The notes under the pieces: generated by a model | Databases searched by the model: none | What the model was told of the DNA's origin: nothing | The model's input: only the letters and a program-made list of their open reading frames with translations | DNA from: Pseudomonas sp. C2B4 | GTDB lineage: Bacteria; Pseudomonadota; Gammaproteobacteria; Pseudomonadales; Pseudomonadaceae | Length of the DNA stretch: 56,236 bases | NCBI RefSeq assembly: GCF_013359695.1 | Contig: NZ_JABFMU010000043.1 | Coordinates: forward strand, 1 to 56,236 | Direction of reading: 5' to 3' | Program-made: the position numbers and the translations under genes | Shown here: positions 16,187-25,345 of the stretch, in pieces | Layout of the letters: every line of letters begins with the position of its first letter | How positions within the stretch are numbered: the first letter of the stretch is position 1

Positions 16187-17499
16187 CAAACCAGTCCTCG
16201 CTCCCGGTAATCGATCAGGCTGGAGAATATCGCCAGCAGCATGGCCATGACCACGAAGAAGATCAGTACCAGGAAATACGAGCCGGTGAATTGCACGATC
16301 AGGCCGATCAGGATCGGCACGATCACGCCGGCCATGTTGCCGCAGAAGTTCATGGTGCCGGCCAACACGCCGGTTTTCGAGGTGCCGCCAAGGATCGACG
16401 GAATGCACCAATACATGCCGCACCAGCGGATGAAGAACATCGCCACGCACAGCAGTCCGATGGCCTGGCTCGCCTCGGAGGCGTACGCCGTGCCAAGCAT
16501 GCACAGCGCCGCCACCAGTGCCGAGCCGCTGAACATGCTGCGCATCACCAGGTTCGGTGAGGCACCGCTGGATTTCCATTTATCGCCCAGGTAGCCACCG
16601 ACCAGTTCACCGACGAAACCGCACATGAAGATCAGGAAGGTCGCGCCGCCCATGCCGGAAATGTTCAGGCCGTGGGTCTGGTGCAGGTAGCTCGGCATCC
16701 AGGTCAGCAGGCCGTAGAACACGCTGAGGATGCAGCAGTAACCGGCGAACATGGCCAGCACGGAACGGTCCTTGAGCAGCTCCTTGAAAGGGATGCTGGT
16801 GACCGCGCCGGGCTGGCTGACCGTGGCGTTGCCGGCGGTGATGTGTGCCAGCTCGGCAGCGTTGACACCCGGGTGCTCGCTGGGGTGGTTGCGGATGTAT
16901 TTCCAGGCCAGCACGCCGGCGAGCATGGTGCCGACGCCGGCAATCACGAACGCAATGCGCCACGAATCGAACCAGCCGATCAGCCCGGCAATGATGATCG
17001 CGCCGAAGGCACTGCCCAGCGGCGCGCCGCCGTCGACCAGTACCGCGCCGCGTCCGCGTTCGTTGGGGGTCAGCCAGGCACCGTTGAGCTTGGCCCCGGC
17101 CGGCATGATCGGCGACTCGGCGACGCCCAGGCCCATGCGGGTGATCAACAGGGTGATCCAGTTGTGCGCGCCGGCGGCCAGGGCCTGGAACGCGCCCCAG
17201 GCGACCGTCGCGACGACGATCACGCGGCGGGTGTGGAAGCGGTCCAGCAGCATGCCGCCGGGGATTTGCATCAGCGCGTAGGACCAGAAAAACGCACTGA
17301 GCATCAGGCCCTCAAGGGCCGGCGGGATCTGGAATTCGCTGGAGATCAGCGGCAACGCCACCGACAGCGAGGCGCGGTCGATGTAGTTGATCGCGGTCAG
17401 CATCAGCATGATGAGGAAGATTCGCCAGCGGACGTTGGTGGCACGCATCGTTGCGGTCGCGGCTGGCAATACCAGGCTTTCGGCACTCGGATTGTTCAT
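16186..17499 (-). CDS. MFS transporter, anion:cation symporter type
   Basis: A 437-residue inner-membrane transporter with about 12 hydrophobic segments. The loop GGMLLDRFHTRRVIVV and the opening LTAINYIDRASLSVALP place it in the ACS family that imports sugar acids, phthalate and similar organic anions by proton symport. It is the first gene of a two-gene unit with the L-2-hydroxyglutarate-oxidase-like protein. A CA motif at 17512-17519 suggests repression when better carbon is present. The neighbouring SDR at 17858 is separated by a type-2 repeat and probably independent. Confidence 0.92.
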   Translation of the reverse strand: MNNPSAESLVLPAATATMRATNVRWRIFLIMLMLTAINYIDRASLSVALPLISSEFQIPPALEGLMLSAFFWSYALMQIPGGMLLDRFHTRRVIVVATVAWGAFQALAAGAHNWITLLITRMGLGVAESPIMPAGAKLNGAWLTPNERGRGAVLVDGGAPLGSAFGAIIIAGLIGWFDSWRIAFVIAGVGTMLAGVLAWKYIRNHPSEHPGVNAAELAHITAGNATVSQPGAVTSIPFKELLKDRSVLAMFAGYCCILSVFYGLLTWMPSYLHQTHGLNISGMGGATFLIFMCGFVGELVGGYLGDKWKSSGASPNLVMRSMFSGSALVAALCMLGTAYASEASQAIGLLCVAMFFIRWCGMYWCIPSILGGTSKTGVLAGTMNFCGNMAGVIVPILIGLIVQFTGSYFLVLIFFVVMAMLLAIFSSLIDYRERGLV

Positions 17500-17511
17500 G
17501 TGGGGGCGCTC

Positions 17512-17519
17512 TTATTGTT
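17512..17519 (-). promoter_or_regulatory. CA motif (AACAATAA) before MFS transporter
   Basis: Exact AANAANAA match 12 nt upstream of the ATG at 17499, identical to the octamer before the OprD-family porin at 1433. Confidence 0.6.
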
Positions 17520-17573
17520 GTGGAAACAAGCGGCCAAATACCTGACGGTCAAAATTGCGAACGATGCAATCCC

Positions 17574-17741
17574 TTGTAGGAGCGAGCCTGTGTGGCGAGG
17601 GGATTTATCCCCGCTGGGCTGCGAAGCGGCCCCAAAACCTAAAATCGCGGTGTATCAGGCACACCACAGAGAATGGTCTTACGACTGCTTCGCAGCCGAA
17701 CGGGGATAAATCCCCTCGCCACACACGCTCGCTCCCACAGG
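17574..17741. repeat. Type-2 dispersed repeat with REP outer arms
   Basis: Inverted arms GTGGCGAGGGGATTTATCCCC and GGGGATAAATCCCCTCGCCAC enclose GGCTGCGAAGCGGCCCC and a matching ACTGCTTCGCAGCC. The outermost bases (TGTAGGAGCGAGCCTG, CTCGCTCCCACAGG) are REP arms. It fills most of the 358-base gap between MFS and SDR; the remaining sequence shows nothing recognisable. Confidence 0.9.
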
Positions 17742-17857
17742 TTCAGTGTTTTGACTGACTGGCATGAGGCAAGCGGCCCCACTCTAATCACGCTCCCCAA
17801 CGCTGAATAATGATGGGATCTGATTGGGGGATCACCGAATGTCATCCCCCGCCAGGA

Positions 17858-18640
17858 TCAGAAGGTCCCCGGGTAGCTGCCACCATCGAGCAACAGATTT
17901 TGCCCGGTCAGAAAACCGGACTGCGCACCGCAGATAAACGCGCAATACGCACCAAATTCATCCGGCTGGCCAAAACGCTGTGCCGGGACATGTTTGCGCC
18001 GTTGCTCGGCAATGCTCTCGACGCTGGTGCCATTGGCCTCGGCGGCGGCGCTCAAGGTTTTTTGCAGGCGTTCGGTCTCGAACGGCCCCGGCAGCAGGTT
18101 GTTGACCGTGACATTGTTGCCCGCCAATCGCGCCTGACGCGCCAGCCCCGCAATGAAACCGGTCAGGCCGCTGCGGGCGCCATTGGACAGGCCGAGCACA
18201 TCGATCGGCGCCTTCACCGCGCCAGAGGTGATGTTGACGATGCGCCCGAAACCGCGCTCGGCCATGCCATCGACACAGGCCTTGATCAGCTCGATCGGCG
18301 TGAGCATGTTGGCGTCCAGCGCCTTCAGCCAGTCCTCGCGCTGCCAGTCGCGGAAATCGCCGGGCGGCGGTCCGCCGGCGTTGTTGACCAGAATGTCGAC
18401 CTGCGGGCAGGCCGCCAAAACCTGTGCGCGAACAGCCGCCTCGCTGATGTCCCCGGCTACCGTGCGCACTTCTACGCCCAGGTTGCGCAACGCCACAGCG
18501 GCGGCCTGCAACGCCTCGTCGCCACGGGCATTGATCACCAGGTTCACGCCCTCCTTCGCCAAGGCCCGCGCACAGGCCAGGCCCAAGCCCTTGCTGGCGG
18601 CGCAGACAATCGCCCAGCGCCCCGAAATACCCAAATCCAT
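17858..18640 (-). CDS. Atypical short-chain dehydrogenase lacking the catalytic Tyr/Lys
   Basis: A 260-residue SDR-fold protein. It has a cofactor motif (CAASKGLGLACA), NNAGGPPPG and the active-site serine in NITSGAVKAP. Where classical SDRs carry Tyr-x-x-x-Lys it reads GLSNGARSGLTG, so Tyr becomes Ser and Lys becomes Arg. This matches a known divergent SDR group with an LSNxxRxGL segment, whose activity is poorly defined. AGGAG precedes the start. It is divergent from the Fe-alcohol dehydrogenase (163 bp between the starts). Confidence 0.85.
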   Translation of the reverse strand: MDLGISGRWAIVCAASKGLGLACARALAKEGVNLVINARGDEALQAAAVALRNLGVEVRTVAGDISEAAVRAQVLAACPQVDILVNNAGGPPPGDFRDWQREDWLKALDANMLTPIELIKACVDGMAERGFGRIVNITSGAVKAPIDVLGLSNGARSGLTGFIAGLARQARLAGNNVTVNNLLPGPFETERLQKTLSAAAEANGTSVESIAEQRRKHVPAQRFGQPDEFGAYCAFICGAQSGFLTGQNLLLDGGSYPGTF

Positions 18641-18774
18641 GACGATGCTCCTGAGTGTTGGAAGCGCTCACGTTACCACTGCCTACCCGCTTGCCGGGGG
18701 ATGACAAAGGGTGATCGCTGGATCAGACCTTTTCATTATCGACAGGCTGCGACGCTGATTACTGTTCCCGGACG

Positions 18775-18782
18775 AACAAGAA
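18775..18782 (+). promoter_or_regulatory. CA motif (AACAAGAA) before Fe-alcohol dehydrogenase
   Basis: Exact AANAANAA match 21 nt upstream of the ATG at 18804, ahead of the CTGGAG ribosome binding site. Confidence 0.5.
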
Positions 18783-18803
18783 CCAAGCACCTGGAGACAC
18801 CCC

Positions 18804-19970
18804 ATGAACCCGTTCCAGTTTTACTTCCCCACGACCTTGAAAAGCGGCAATGGCCTGGTGCGTCAGGCCGGTGCGCTGCTCAAGCCCCATGTCCGAAAAA
18901 AACTGCTGGTGGTCACCGACGAAGGGCTGATGGCGTCGGGCGTGATGGCGTCTTTTTTTGCCTCGCTGGCTGACAGCGAGATTGCCTATGAAGTGTTTGC
19001 CGGTGTCGAACCCAACCCCACCACCGACGTGCTGGAGCGCGCCGTGGCGTTCCTGAAAAACCACGAATGCGACTCGGTGATTGGCGTCGGCGGCGGCAGC
19101 AGCATCGACACCGCCAAGGGTGTGGCGGCGATGGCCACCAACCCCGGCAGCATCCTCGACTACGAAGGCTACGACAAACTGCTGCACCCACCGCTGCCGA
19201 TCTTCGCCATCCCGACCACTTCGGGCACCGGCAGCGAGTGCACCGCGTCCACGGTGTTCACCAACACCAAGACCCTGTTCAAGACCGTGATCATCAGCCC
19301 GGCGCTGTTTCCGAAACTGGCGATCCTCGACGCCGAACTGACCCTCAAGCTGCCGCCGTCGATCACCGCCGCCACGGGCATGGACGCCCTGACCCATGCC
19401 ATCGAATCCTACGTGTCCAAGCAGGCCAACCCGATCAGCCAGGCCCTGGCCCTGCAAGCGATCAAGATGATTTGCACGCATCTGCCAAAAGCGTTTTTCA
19501 CCGGCGTGGACCTGCACGCCCGGGAGCAGATGCTGCTCGGTTCATTCCTGGCCGGGGTCGCGTTCGCCCAATCGAAACTGGGCAACGTGCATGCGATCTC
19601 CCACACCTTCGGCGGCGTGTTCAACATCCCCCATGGCATCGCCAACGCAACGCTGCTGCCCTACGTCATCGAGTTCAACCTGCCGGCCTGTCCGGAGCTG
19701 TTCCGTGAGATCGCCGTGGCCATGGGCGAGAACGTCGACGGCCTGAGCCCTGCCCTCGCCGGCCGCAAAGTGGTGGAGCACGTGATGGCGCTGAACAAGG
19801 CCATCGGCATCCCCGACACCATCAAGGACCTGGGCGTGGACCTGGACTACATGCCGCAGATGGTCAGCGACTCGATGCGCAGCGGCAACGTGCTGGTCAA
19901 CCCGCGCCTGACCACCGCCGCCGACGTCGAGCGAATCATCAGCAACGCCTTCCATGGCATTCATTCCTGA
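18804..19970 (+). CDS. Iron-containing (type III) alcohol dehydrogenase
   Basis: A 388-residue group III alcohol dehydrogenase, NAD(P)-dependent. The nucleotide-binding GVGGGSSIDTAKG and the metal ligands in GMDALTHAIE, HAISHTFGG and IPHGIANA are all present. The start is marked by CTGGAG. The NIPSNAP-family gene follows 13 bases later and a cyclase-family hydrolase comes after a REP pair, so it probably oxidises an alcohol intermediate of the pathway in this stretch. The substrate is unknown. Confidence 0.92.
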   Translation: MNPFQFYFPTTLKSGNGLVRQAGALLKPHVRKKLLVVTDEGLMASGVMASFFASLADSEIAYEVFAGVEPNPTTDVLERAVAFLKNHECDSVIGVGGGSSIDTAKGVAAMATNPGSILDYEGYDKLLHPPLPIFAIPTTSGTGSECTASTVFTNTKTLFKTVIISPALFPKLAILDAELTLKLPPSITAATGMDALTHAIESYVSKQANPISQALALQAIKMICTHLPKAFFTGVDLHAREQMLLGSFLAGVAFAQSKLGNVHAISHTFGGVFNIPHGIANATLLPYVIEFNLPACPELFREIAVAMGENVDGLSPALAGRKVVEHVMALNKAIGIPDTIKDLGVDLDYMPQMVSDSMRSGNVLVNPRLTTAADVERIISNAFHGIHS

Positions 19971-19983
19971 AGTGAGCAAAACC

Positions 19984-20298
19984 ATGTTCTACGAAATGCG
20001 CACCTACACCATCCAGATCGGAAAAATGCAGACCTACCTCAAGCACTTCGAGGAAAACGGTCTACCGGTGATCTCCCGCTACACCACGCTGGTGGGCTGG
20101 TGGTACACCGAAATCGGCGAACTGAACCAGGTGATCCACATCTGGGCCTACGAGAGCCTGGACGAGCGCATCAAGAAACGCGCCGCCCTGTACCAGGACC
20201 CGGACTGGCTCGAAGGCTTCGTGCCGATCGCCTTCCCGATGCTGGAGAAGATGGAATCGAAGCTGCTGATGCCGGCGCAGTTCTCCCCGATCAAATAA
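19984..20298 (+). CDS. NIPSNAP-family protein
   Basis: A 104-residue ferredoxin-like-fold protein (FYEMRTYTIQIGKMQTYLKHFEENGLP in pieces, then WWYTEIGELNQVIHIWAYE), the NIPSNAP signature. Bacterial members often sit in catabolic operons, with no settled biochemical role. It begins 13 bases after the alcohol dehydrogenase stop and is surely cotranscribed. The upstream in-frame ATG at 19954 lies inside the previous gene and is less likely. Confidence 0.88.
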   Translation: MFYEMRTYTIQIGKMQTYLKHFEENGLPVISRYTTLVGWWYTEIGELNQVIHIWAYESLDERIKKRAALYQDPDWLEGFVPIAFPMLEKMESKLLMPAQFSPIK

Positions 20299-20323
20299 GC
20301 CCGGAAAAACACCGCAAAAAATA

Positions 20324-20414
20324 CTGTGGGAGCGAGCCTGCTCGCGAAGAGGGAGTGTCAGTCACCATTAATGAATCTGACACACCGCTTTCGCGAGCAG
20401 GCTCGCTCCCACAG
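20324..20414. repeat. REP pair
   Basis: Inverted REP units between the NIPSNAP gene and the cyclase-family gene; it could attenuate or stabilise the upstream mRNA. Confidence 0.95.
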
Positions 20415-20448
20415 TTAACGGTGCCAACTGCCAAACAAGGAAAACCCC

Positions 20449-21429
20449 ATGTGCGACCACAACAACAATACCGCCGCCGACCGTTCTCCCGACGCCAAGG
20501 CCCTGCTGGAAGGCCTGCCCACCAACTGGGGCAAATGGGGCCCGGACGATGAAGTCGGTGCCCTGAACTACCTGCAAAACGCCGAAGTCCTGCGCGGTAT
20601 CAGCGCCGTGCGCCAGGGCAAGACCTTCACCCTGCAAGTGCAGATCGGCCATCCCAAGGGCGAGCCGCTGTGGCCCGGCCGACGCCCGTCGATGCGGGTC
20701 AATGTGCTGGACAAGGGCCACTTCCTGGCGGGCAAGACCCACTTCGACGGGCACGTCGAATACGCCGACGACGTGATCTTCATGCACCTGCAAGGCTCGA
20801 CCCAGTACGACGCACTCGGCCATGTCTGGCACGACAACAAACTGTGGAACGGCTACGACGCCATGAGCACCATCGGCGGCATGGACAAGGCCAGCATCCT
20901 GCCAATTGCCGAGCGTGGCATCGTCGGCCGCGCGGTGCTGATCGACATGGCCCGCCATCGCGGCAAAACGGTGCTGGACAAGGGCGAGACCTTCAATCAC
21001 CACGACCTGCTGGCCGCCGCGAAAGCCCAGGGTATCGAGATCCACAAGCGCGACATCCTGATCATCCGCACCGGCTGGATCGGCTCGTTCTACGAGCGCG
21101 AACCCGAGGAGTTCTACAAGGATTTCGCCGAGCCGGGCCTGACCTTCAGCCGCGAACTGGTGGAGTGGTTCCACCAGATGGAAATCCCCAACCTGGTCAC
21201 CGACACCATGGCCAACGAAGTGGCGGTCGACCCGGCTTCGGGGGTGTTGATTCCGCTGCACAACGCCCTGATGCGCAACCTCGGCGTGACCTTCACCGAA
21301 GTGGCCATGCTCGATGACCTGGCCAACGATTGCGCCGAAGACGGCCAGTGGCAGTTCCTCTACACCGCAGCGCCCCTGAAGATCGTCGGCGGCACCGGCG
21401 CGCCGGTGAACCCGATCGTGATCAAGTAG
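20449..21429 (+). CDS. Cyclase-family (kynurenine formamidase-like) hydrolase, cytosolic
   Basis: A 326-residue PF04199-type metal-dependent hydrolase, the family of kynurenine formamidase and isatin hydrolase. The metal-site motif HxGTHxDxPxH is altered to QGSTQYDALGH here: the Asp and last His remain, while the first two histidines are Gln. No signal peptide is present. AAGGAAAA precedes the ATG. Its 3' end overlaps the convergent LysR gene by eight bases. It may open a lactone, amide or ring in the pathway with the alcohol dehydrogenase. Confidence 0.85.
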   Translation: MCDHNNNTAADRSPDAKALLEGLPTNWGKWGPDDEVGALNYLQNAEVLRGISAVRQGKTFTLQVQIGHPKGEPLWPGRRPSMRVNVLDKGHFLAGKTHFDGHVEYADDVIFMHLQGSTQYDALGHVWHDNKLWNGYDAMSTIGGMDKASILPIAERGIVGRAVLIDMARHRGKTVLDKGETFNHHDLLAAAKAQGIEIHKRDILIIRTGWIGSFYEREPEEFYKDFAEPGLTFSRELVEWFHQMEIPNLVTDTMANEVAVDPASGVLIPLHNALMRNLGVTFTEVAMLDDLANDCAEDGQWQFLYTAAPLKIVGGTGAPVNPIVIK

Positions 21430-22351
21430 TCAGGTCGCGCTGCAGCTCGTTGATCAGCAGGGTCGCCGCCGGAGACAGATCGGCGCCGACCCGGCTGATC
21501 ACGCCGTAAGGCTCGATCAACGCGCGCATCGACACCGGCAGCTTCACCAGCAAGTCGTGCTGCTCGCAGAATTGCGCCACTTCCACCGGGATCACCGCGA
21601 GCAACGTCGGGTCCTGTTGCACCAGCAAAATGGTGGCGAAGGTCGACGAGGTTTCCAGCGGGTAACGGGGAATTTCCAGTCCGGCTTCATTCAACTCACG
21701 CTCCAGCGCCTGGCGCATCGGCATGTCCTTGGGATAAACCACCCAGCGGTAATCGCTCAATTGGGACAATTGCAGTGACTCGGCACTGGCCAGCGGATGA
21801 TCCTTGCTCGCGACCACGGCCAGGGGCTCTTCACTCAGTTCGATGCAGTCATAGGCATCCGAGCGCTGGCCAACGCTGGTACGGCAGATGGCCAAATCCA
21901 GGCGCCCCTGATCCAGCAAGCCGAGCAAGGTGGCGCTGGTGTTTTCCACCAGTTCTACCGACAACTCCGGCTGCTTGAGGCGCAACTCGGTCAGTGCGCG
22001 GGTCAACAACGGCACCGCGCCCATGATCACCCCCACCGACAGCCGCCCGCCCTGGCCGCGCATGATGCTGAGCATTTCCTCGCGCAGGTGCTCCACGTCG
22101 CTGTAGATCAGCCGTGCATAACGAATCATGCAACGTCCCATTTCATTGGCCACCAGGCCTTTGGGCTGACGCTCGAACAGCGGCATGCCGAGCAGTGATT
22201 CGACCTCGTGCAGCGCCTTGGTGGCGCCGGACTGGGAAATCGAAATCTGCTCGGCGGCCTTGTGCAGGGAACCGCGATCATCCAGGGCGATCAGCAATCG
22301 CAGTTGTTTGAGGCGCAGACGCGAAGCAATGCTGCCAAGGGAAGGAACCAT
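21422..22351 (-). CDS. LysR-family regulator, GbpR/Cbl-like branch
   Basis: A 309-residue LysR regulator with the opening RLRLKQLRLLIALDDRGSLHKAAE and SQSGATKALHEVE, the branch of GbpR and galactose-binding regulators, often controlling sugar-acid or aromatic catabolism. The ATG at 22351 is used; the frame also opens with a TTG at 22372. It lies downstream of the semialdehyde dehydrogenase on the same strand and tail-to-tail with the cyclase-family gene, so these are candidate targets. Confidence 0.88.
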   Translation of the reverse strand: MVPSLGSIASRLRLKQLRLLIALDDRGSLHKAAEQISISQSGATKALHEVESLLGMPLFERQPKGLVANEMGRCMIRYARLIYSDVEHLREEMLSIMRGQGGRLSVGVIMGAVPLLTRALTELRLKQPELSVELVENTSATLLGLLDQGRLDLAICRTSVGQRSDAYDCIELSEEPLAVVASKDHPLASAESLQLSQLSDYRWVVYPKDMPMRQALERELNEAGLEIPRYPLETSSTFATILLVQQDPTLLAVIPVEVAQFCEQHDLLVKLPVSMRALIEPYGVISRVGADLSPAATLLINELQRDLTT

Positions 22352-22389
22352 ATCGTTGGGTGCTCGATTCAATGTGCAAATCCGTCAAG

Positions 22390-22431
22390 GCCCACGCCGA
22401 GGCCATGTGCAAAAAAGGCACCGACGTGGGC
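22390..22431. promoter_or_regulatory. Strong inverted repeat between dehydrogenase and LysR gene
   Basis: GCCCACG (22390-22396) and CGTGGGC (22425-22431) frame further pairs GGCC/GGC. It sits in the 86-base gap before the LysR start. There is no T-run at its end on either strand, so it is more likely a stem in the leader or an operator than a simple terminator. Confidence 0.4.
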
Positions 22432-22437
22432 GGTGTG

Positions 22438-24021
22438 TCAGCTCAGGGGCAACCGGCTCCACTGGCCGTCGACCAGTCGGTTGAGGCCCAGCGGGTTACT
22501 GTTTTGCAGGGCCGGGGGCAGGTATTCATCAGGATAGTTCTGGTAGCAGACCGGTCGCAGAAAGCGATCGATGGCCAGGGTGCCGACCGAAGTGCCACGG
22601 GCATCGGAGGTGGCCGGATAAGGCCCGCCGTGCACCATCGCGTCGCTGACTTCGACACCGGTGGGGTAACCGTTGAGCAGCAGCCGACCGACCTTGTCTT
22701 CCAGCAGCGGCAACAGCTCGCTGAAGCGATCCAGATCCGCCGGCTCGGCAATCAGCGTGGCCGTGAGTTGACCGTGCAAGCTGGCGAGCACGGCGCGCAA
22801 CTGTTGCTGATCGGCCACTTCGACCACCACCGTGGCCGGGCCGAAGATCTCTTCCTGCAACAGCGGGTCACCCTCGAGCAACAACTGTACATCGGCCTTG
22901 AACAGCTGAGGTTGTGCCTGGGTATCGCCCTGAGCTTGGCCGGCCAAATGATCGACCTGGCCGTGAGCGGCGATGTGTTTCAGGCCGGCGCGATAACTGT
23001 TTAGCGCGCCGGCATTGAGCATGGTCTGGGCCGGTTGGGCGCCCATGTTTTGCGCGAACGCCTCAAGGAACTCACTGAATTGCGGCGAGCGCAGGCCGAT
23101 GATCAAACCGGGGCTGGTGCAGAACTGGCCACACCCCTGGTTGACCGAGGCGGTCAGCTCTTCGGCGACTTTGCGACCCCGGCTGCGCAAGGCTTCGGGC
23201 AGCAGGATCACCGGGTTGATGCTCGACATCTCGGCGAATACCGGGATCGGCTGCGCCCGCGCAACGGCGAGATCGGCCAGGGCCCGTCCACCCTTGAGCG
23301 AGCCGGTGAAGCCCACGGCCTTGATGCCTTCGGCCTTGACCAGCGCCTGACCAACACCGGCGCCGTAGATCATGTTGAACACGCCGCTGGGCATGCCTGT
23401 GCGTTGCGCGGCGCGCAGGATGGCGCTCGCCACCCGGTCGGCCGTCGCCATGTGCCCGCTGTGGGCCTTGAACACCACAGGGCAACCGGCCGCCAGCGCC
23501 GAGGCGGTGTCGCCGCCGGCGGTGGAAAATGCCAAGGGGAAATTGCTCGCGCCGAACACCGCGACGGGGCCGACGCCGATGCGGTACTGACGCAGGTCCG
23601 GCCGTGGCAGGGGTGTGCGCCCAGGCAATGCCTGGTCGATGCGCGCACCGAGGAAATCACCCCGACGCAGCACCTGGGCAAACAAGCGCAGTTGGCCGGT
23701 GGTGCGGCCGCGTTCGCCGCGAATCCGCCCCTCCGGCAACGCGGTTTCCCGACAAACCAGCGCGATGAAATCATCCCCCAACCCATCGATTTCCTCGGCG
23801 ATGGCCTCGAGAAATTCGGCGCGGCGCTGCGGCGGCAACTGACGGAACGGCGCAAAGGCACGGGTGGCCGCCGCGACCGCGAGTTCGACTTCCTGCTCGG
23901 TGGCCTGATGGAAAACAAAGGGCAGCGCCTGCCCGGTGCGGGCATCAAGGCTGTGCAAAATCTCTTGGCCCAGGGCACTGCGCTGCCCGTCGATGAACTG
24001 CTGGCCCACAATATCGGACAT
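22438..24021 (-). CDS. Aldehyde dehydrogenase, 2,5-dioxovalerate (ketoglutarate semialdehyde) type
   Basis: A 527-residue NADP-dependent aldehyde dehydrogenase of the KGSADH class, which ends pentose and glucarate pathways at 2-oxoglutarate. The catalytic cysteine is in NQGCGQFCTSPGL, the general base in FAEMSSINPV, and the cofactor glycine motif in GFTGSLKGG. Length (about 525) fits this class rather than ordinary ALDHs. I chose the ATG at 24021 (MSDIVGQQFIDG) over the frame's first codon. The LysR gene follows on the same strand. Confidence 0.9.
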   Translation of the reverse strand: MSDIVGQQFIDGQRSALGQEILHSLDARTGQALPFVFHQATEQEVELAVAAATRAFAPFRQLPPQRRAEFLEAIAEEIDGLGDDFIALVCRETALPEGRIRGERGRTTGQLRLFAQVLRRGDFLGARIDQALPGRTPLPRPDLRQYRIGVGPVAVFGASNFPLAFSTAGGDTASALAAGCPVVFKAHSGHMATADRVASAILRAAQRTGMPSGVFNMIYGAGVGQALVKAEGIKAVGFTGSLKGGRALADLAVARAQPIPVFAEMSSINPVILLPEALRSRGRKVAEELTASVNQGCGQFCTSPGLIIGLRSPQFSEFLEAFAQNMGAQPAQTMLNAGALNSYRAGLKHIAAHGQVDHLAGQAQGDTQAQPQLFKADVQLLLEGDPLLQEEIFGPATVVVEVADQQQLRAVLASLHGQLTATLIAEPADLDRFSELLPLLEDKVGRLLLNGYPTGVEVSDAMVHGGPYPATSDARGTSVGTLAIDRFLRPVCYQNYPDEYLPPALQNSNPLGLNRLVDGQWSRLPLS

Positions 24022-24181
24022 CAAAAAACTCCCTCGCCTGCGTTCGGCAGGCGATGACTCGAATGAAAGGAATACGCCCAAGGCGCACGCTTCACTCTAG
24101 GGGGCGGGACAACGGGCAAACAAATGACAACAACGGGCCGGGGGATGAGCATTTGTCATCCCCCGGCCCATCACAAATCCC

Positions 24182-24273
24182 CTGTGGGAGCGGGCTTGCT
24201 CGCGAAGAGGGAGTGTCAGTCACCATTGTCGTCGACAGACCCGCCGCTTTCGCGAGCAAGCCCGCTCCCACAG
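24182..24273. repeat. REP pair (GCGGGCTTGC variant)
   Basis: Both arms carry GGGCTTGC/GCAAGCCC in place of GAGCCTGC, a compensated variant that keeps the stem. Confidence 0.95.
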
Positions 24274-24293
24274 TTGATGGGCAGTGAAGGTTG

Positions 24294-25232
24294 TCAGCGA
24301 ATCGCCACCGGGTTGATGTTGACCTGGGTCGAGCCCTTGTACAGCGGCTGCCCGAGCACGAACATGAAGGTCCAGGCCTTGTCCCGCACCAGCGCGCGGC
24401 TGTCGATCAGCTCAAGGTTGTAGATGCCGTTCTTCGCCAGCATGAACTGGTTGACCGGGAACTCCTGGCCGTCAGTGCCGGGATAGATTTCCGAAGCCCA
24501 GGTGTCGCCACCGAAGGCGACGATCTGCTTGTCCGCCAGCCATTTGGCCGCCGCCATGCCGATGCCCGGTTCCACCGCGAGAAACTTCTGGTTGTCCTTG
24601 CCCAGCAGCTCCAGCCAACCGGTGTTGAACAGTACCACGTCACCTTTCTCGATGCTGATGCCTTGCAGGTCCAGGGCCTTTTGGATGTCGGCGACGGTGA
24701 ACTCGGTTTTCTCCGGCACGATGGCGCTGCCGTACACCGCGGTCATGTCCAGCACCACGCCACGGGTGACGATGGGCGGGACTTTTTCGATGCCGAGTTT
24801 CTGCACCCCTTCCACGGTGACGAAGTCCGCTGCGCGATTGCCGTTGTAGTAGACATTGTCGATGCCGATGTGGCCGATGCCGTTGAGCTGGGTGCCGACA
24901 CCGGTCCAGCCCACCACCAGTTCATCGTTGAAGGTGAATTTGTTCGGGCCCATGGTGGTGCCGCCCGCTTCGCCGGGCTGGACGTTGGTCAGGTGGAAAC
25001 TGCGATGCCGGAAGGCCGGCAGGTTCTTGTCGATGGGCACGGCCAGCGGATAGGTTTTGCCGGTCTTGATCAGTTTGGCGGCATTGAGTACCGAATCGGC
25101 ATCGAGCAGGTTCAGCGCGCCAATTTCGTCGTGGGCGCCGTATTTCGACGGGTACCATTTTTCGGCATCCGCGGCGTGGGCGGCGTTGAGGGTGAACAAC
25201 AGGGCAAACGGCAGTACCAAGCGATTGAACAT
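24294..25232 (-). CDS. Cyclase-family hydrolase, exported
   Basis: A 312-residue PF04199-type hydrolase with a signal peptide (MFNRLVLPFALLFTLNAAHA, cleaved about residue 20). The altered metal motif reads GVGTQLNGIGHIG, so this paralogue also has Gln where the family has His, and Asn-Gly in place of the usual Asp. It is about 30% shorter in its loops than the cytosolic paralogue at 20449. The ATG at 25232 with AAGGA upstream gives the only plausible signal peptide. It probably acts in the periplasm on the same kind of substrate. Confidence 0.85.
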   Translation of the reverse strand: MFNRLVLPFALLFTLNAAHAADAEKWYPSKYGAHDEIGALNLLDADSVLNAAKLIKTGKTYPLAVPIDKNLPAFRHRSFHLTNVQPGEAGGTTMGPNKFTFNDELVVGWTGVGTQLNGIGHIGIDNVYYNGNRAADFVTVEGVQKLGIEKVPPIVTRGVVLDMTAVYGSAIVPEKTEFTVADIQKALDLQGISIEKGDVVLFNTGWLELLGKDNQKFLAVEPGIGMAAAKWLADKQIVAFGGDTWASEIYPGTDGQEFPVNQFMLAKNGIYNLELIDSRALVRDKAWTFMFVLGQPLYKGSTQVNINPVAIR

Positions 25233-25345
25233 GAGCGGGTCCTTGTCTGGTTTCGGTGGCCTCAAGGTACGCAGGCCTTTTGTGCGGAAACAGACAGGGA
25301 TCGGCAATACAATTGTTCTCAATACTCACGAGTGCAAAACCAAAA

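Noticed and set aside
15179..16210. Long plus-strand open frame opposite the FAD oxidoreductase
   Set aside because: Shadow of the GC-rich gene on the other strand: no domain motif, composition rich in Arg, Gly, Gln and His as antisense frames are here, and the minus-strand gene has clear flavoprotein motifs.
15083..16579. Longer start for the FAD oxidoreductase
   Set aside because: The extra 131 residues read through the MFS gene; the ATG at 16186 directly precedes the flavin motif.
17810..18973. 387-residue plus-strand frame running through the SDR into the Fe-alcohol dehydrogenase
   Set aside because: It overlaps two well-supported genes and has no recognisable domain.
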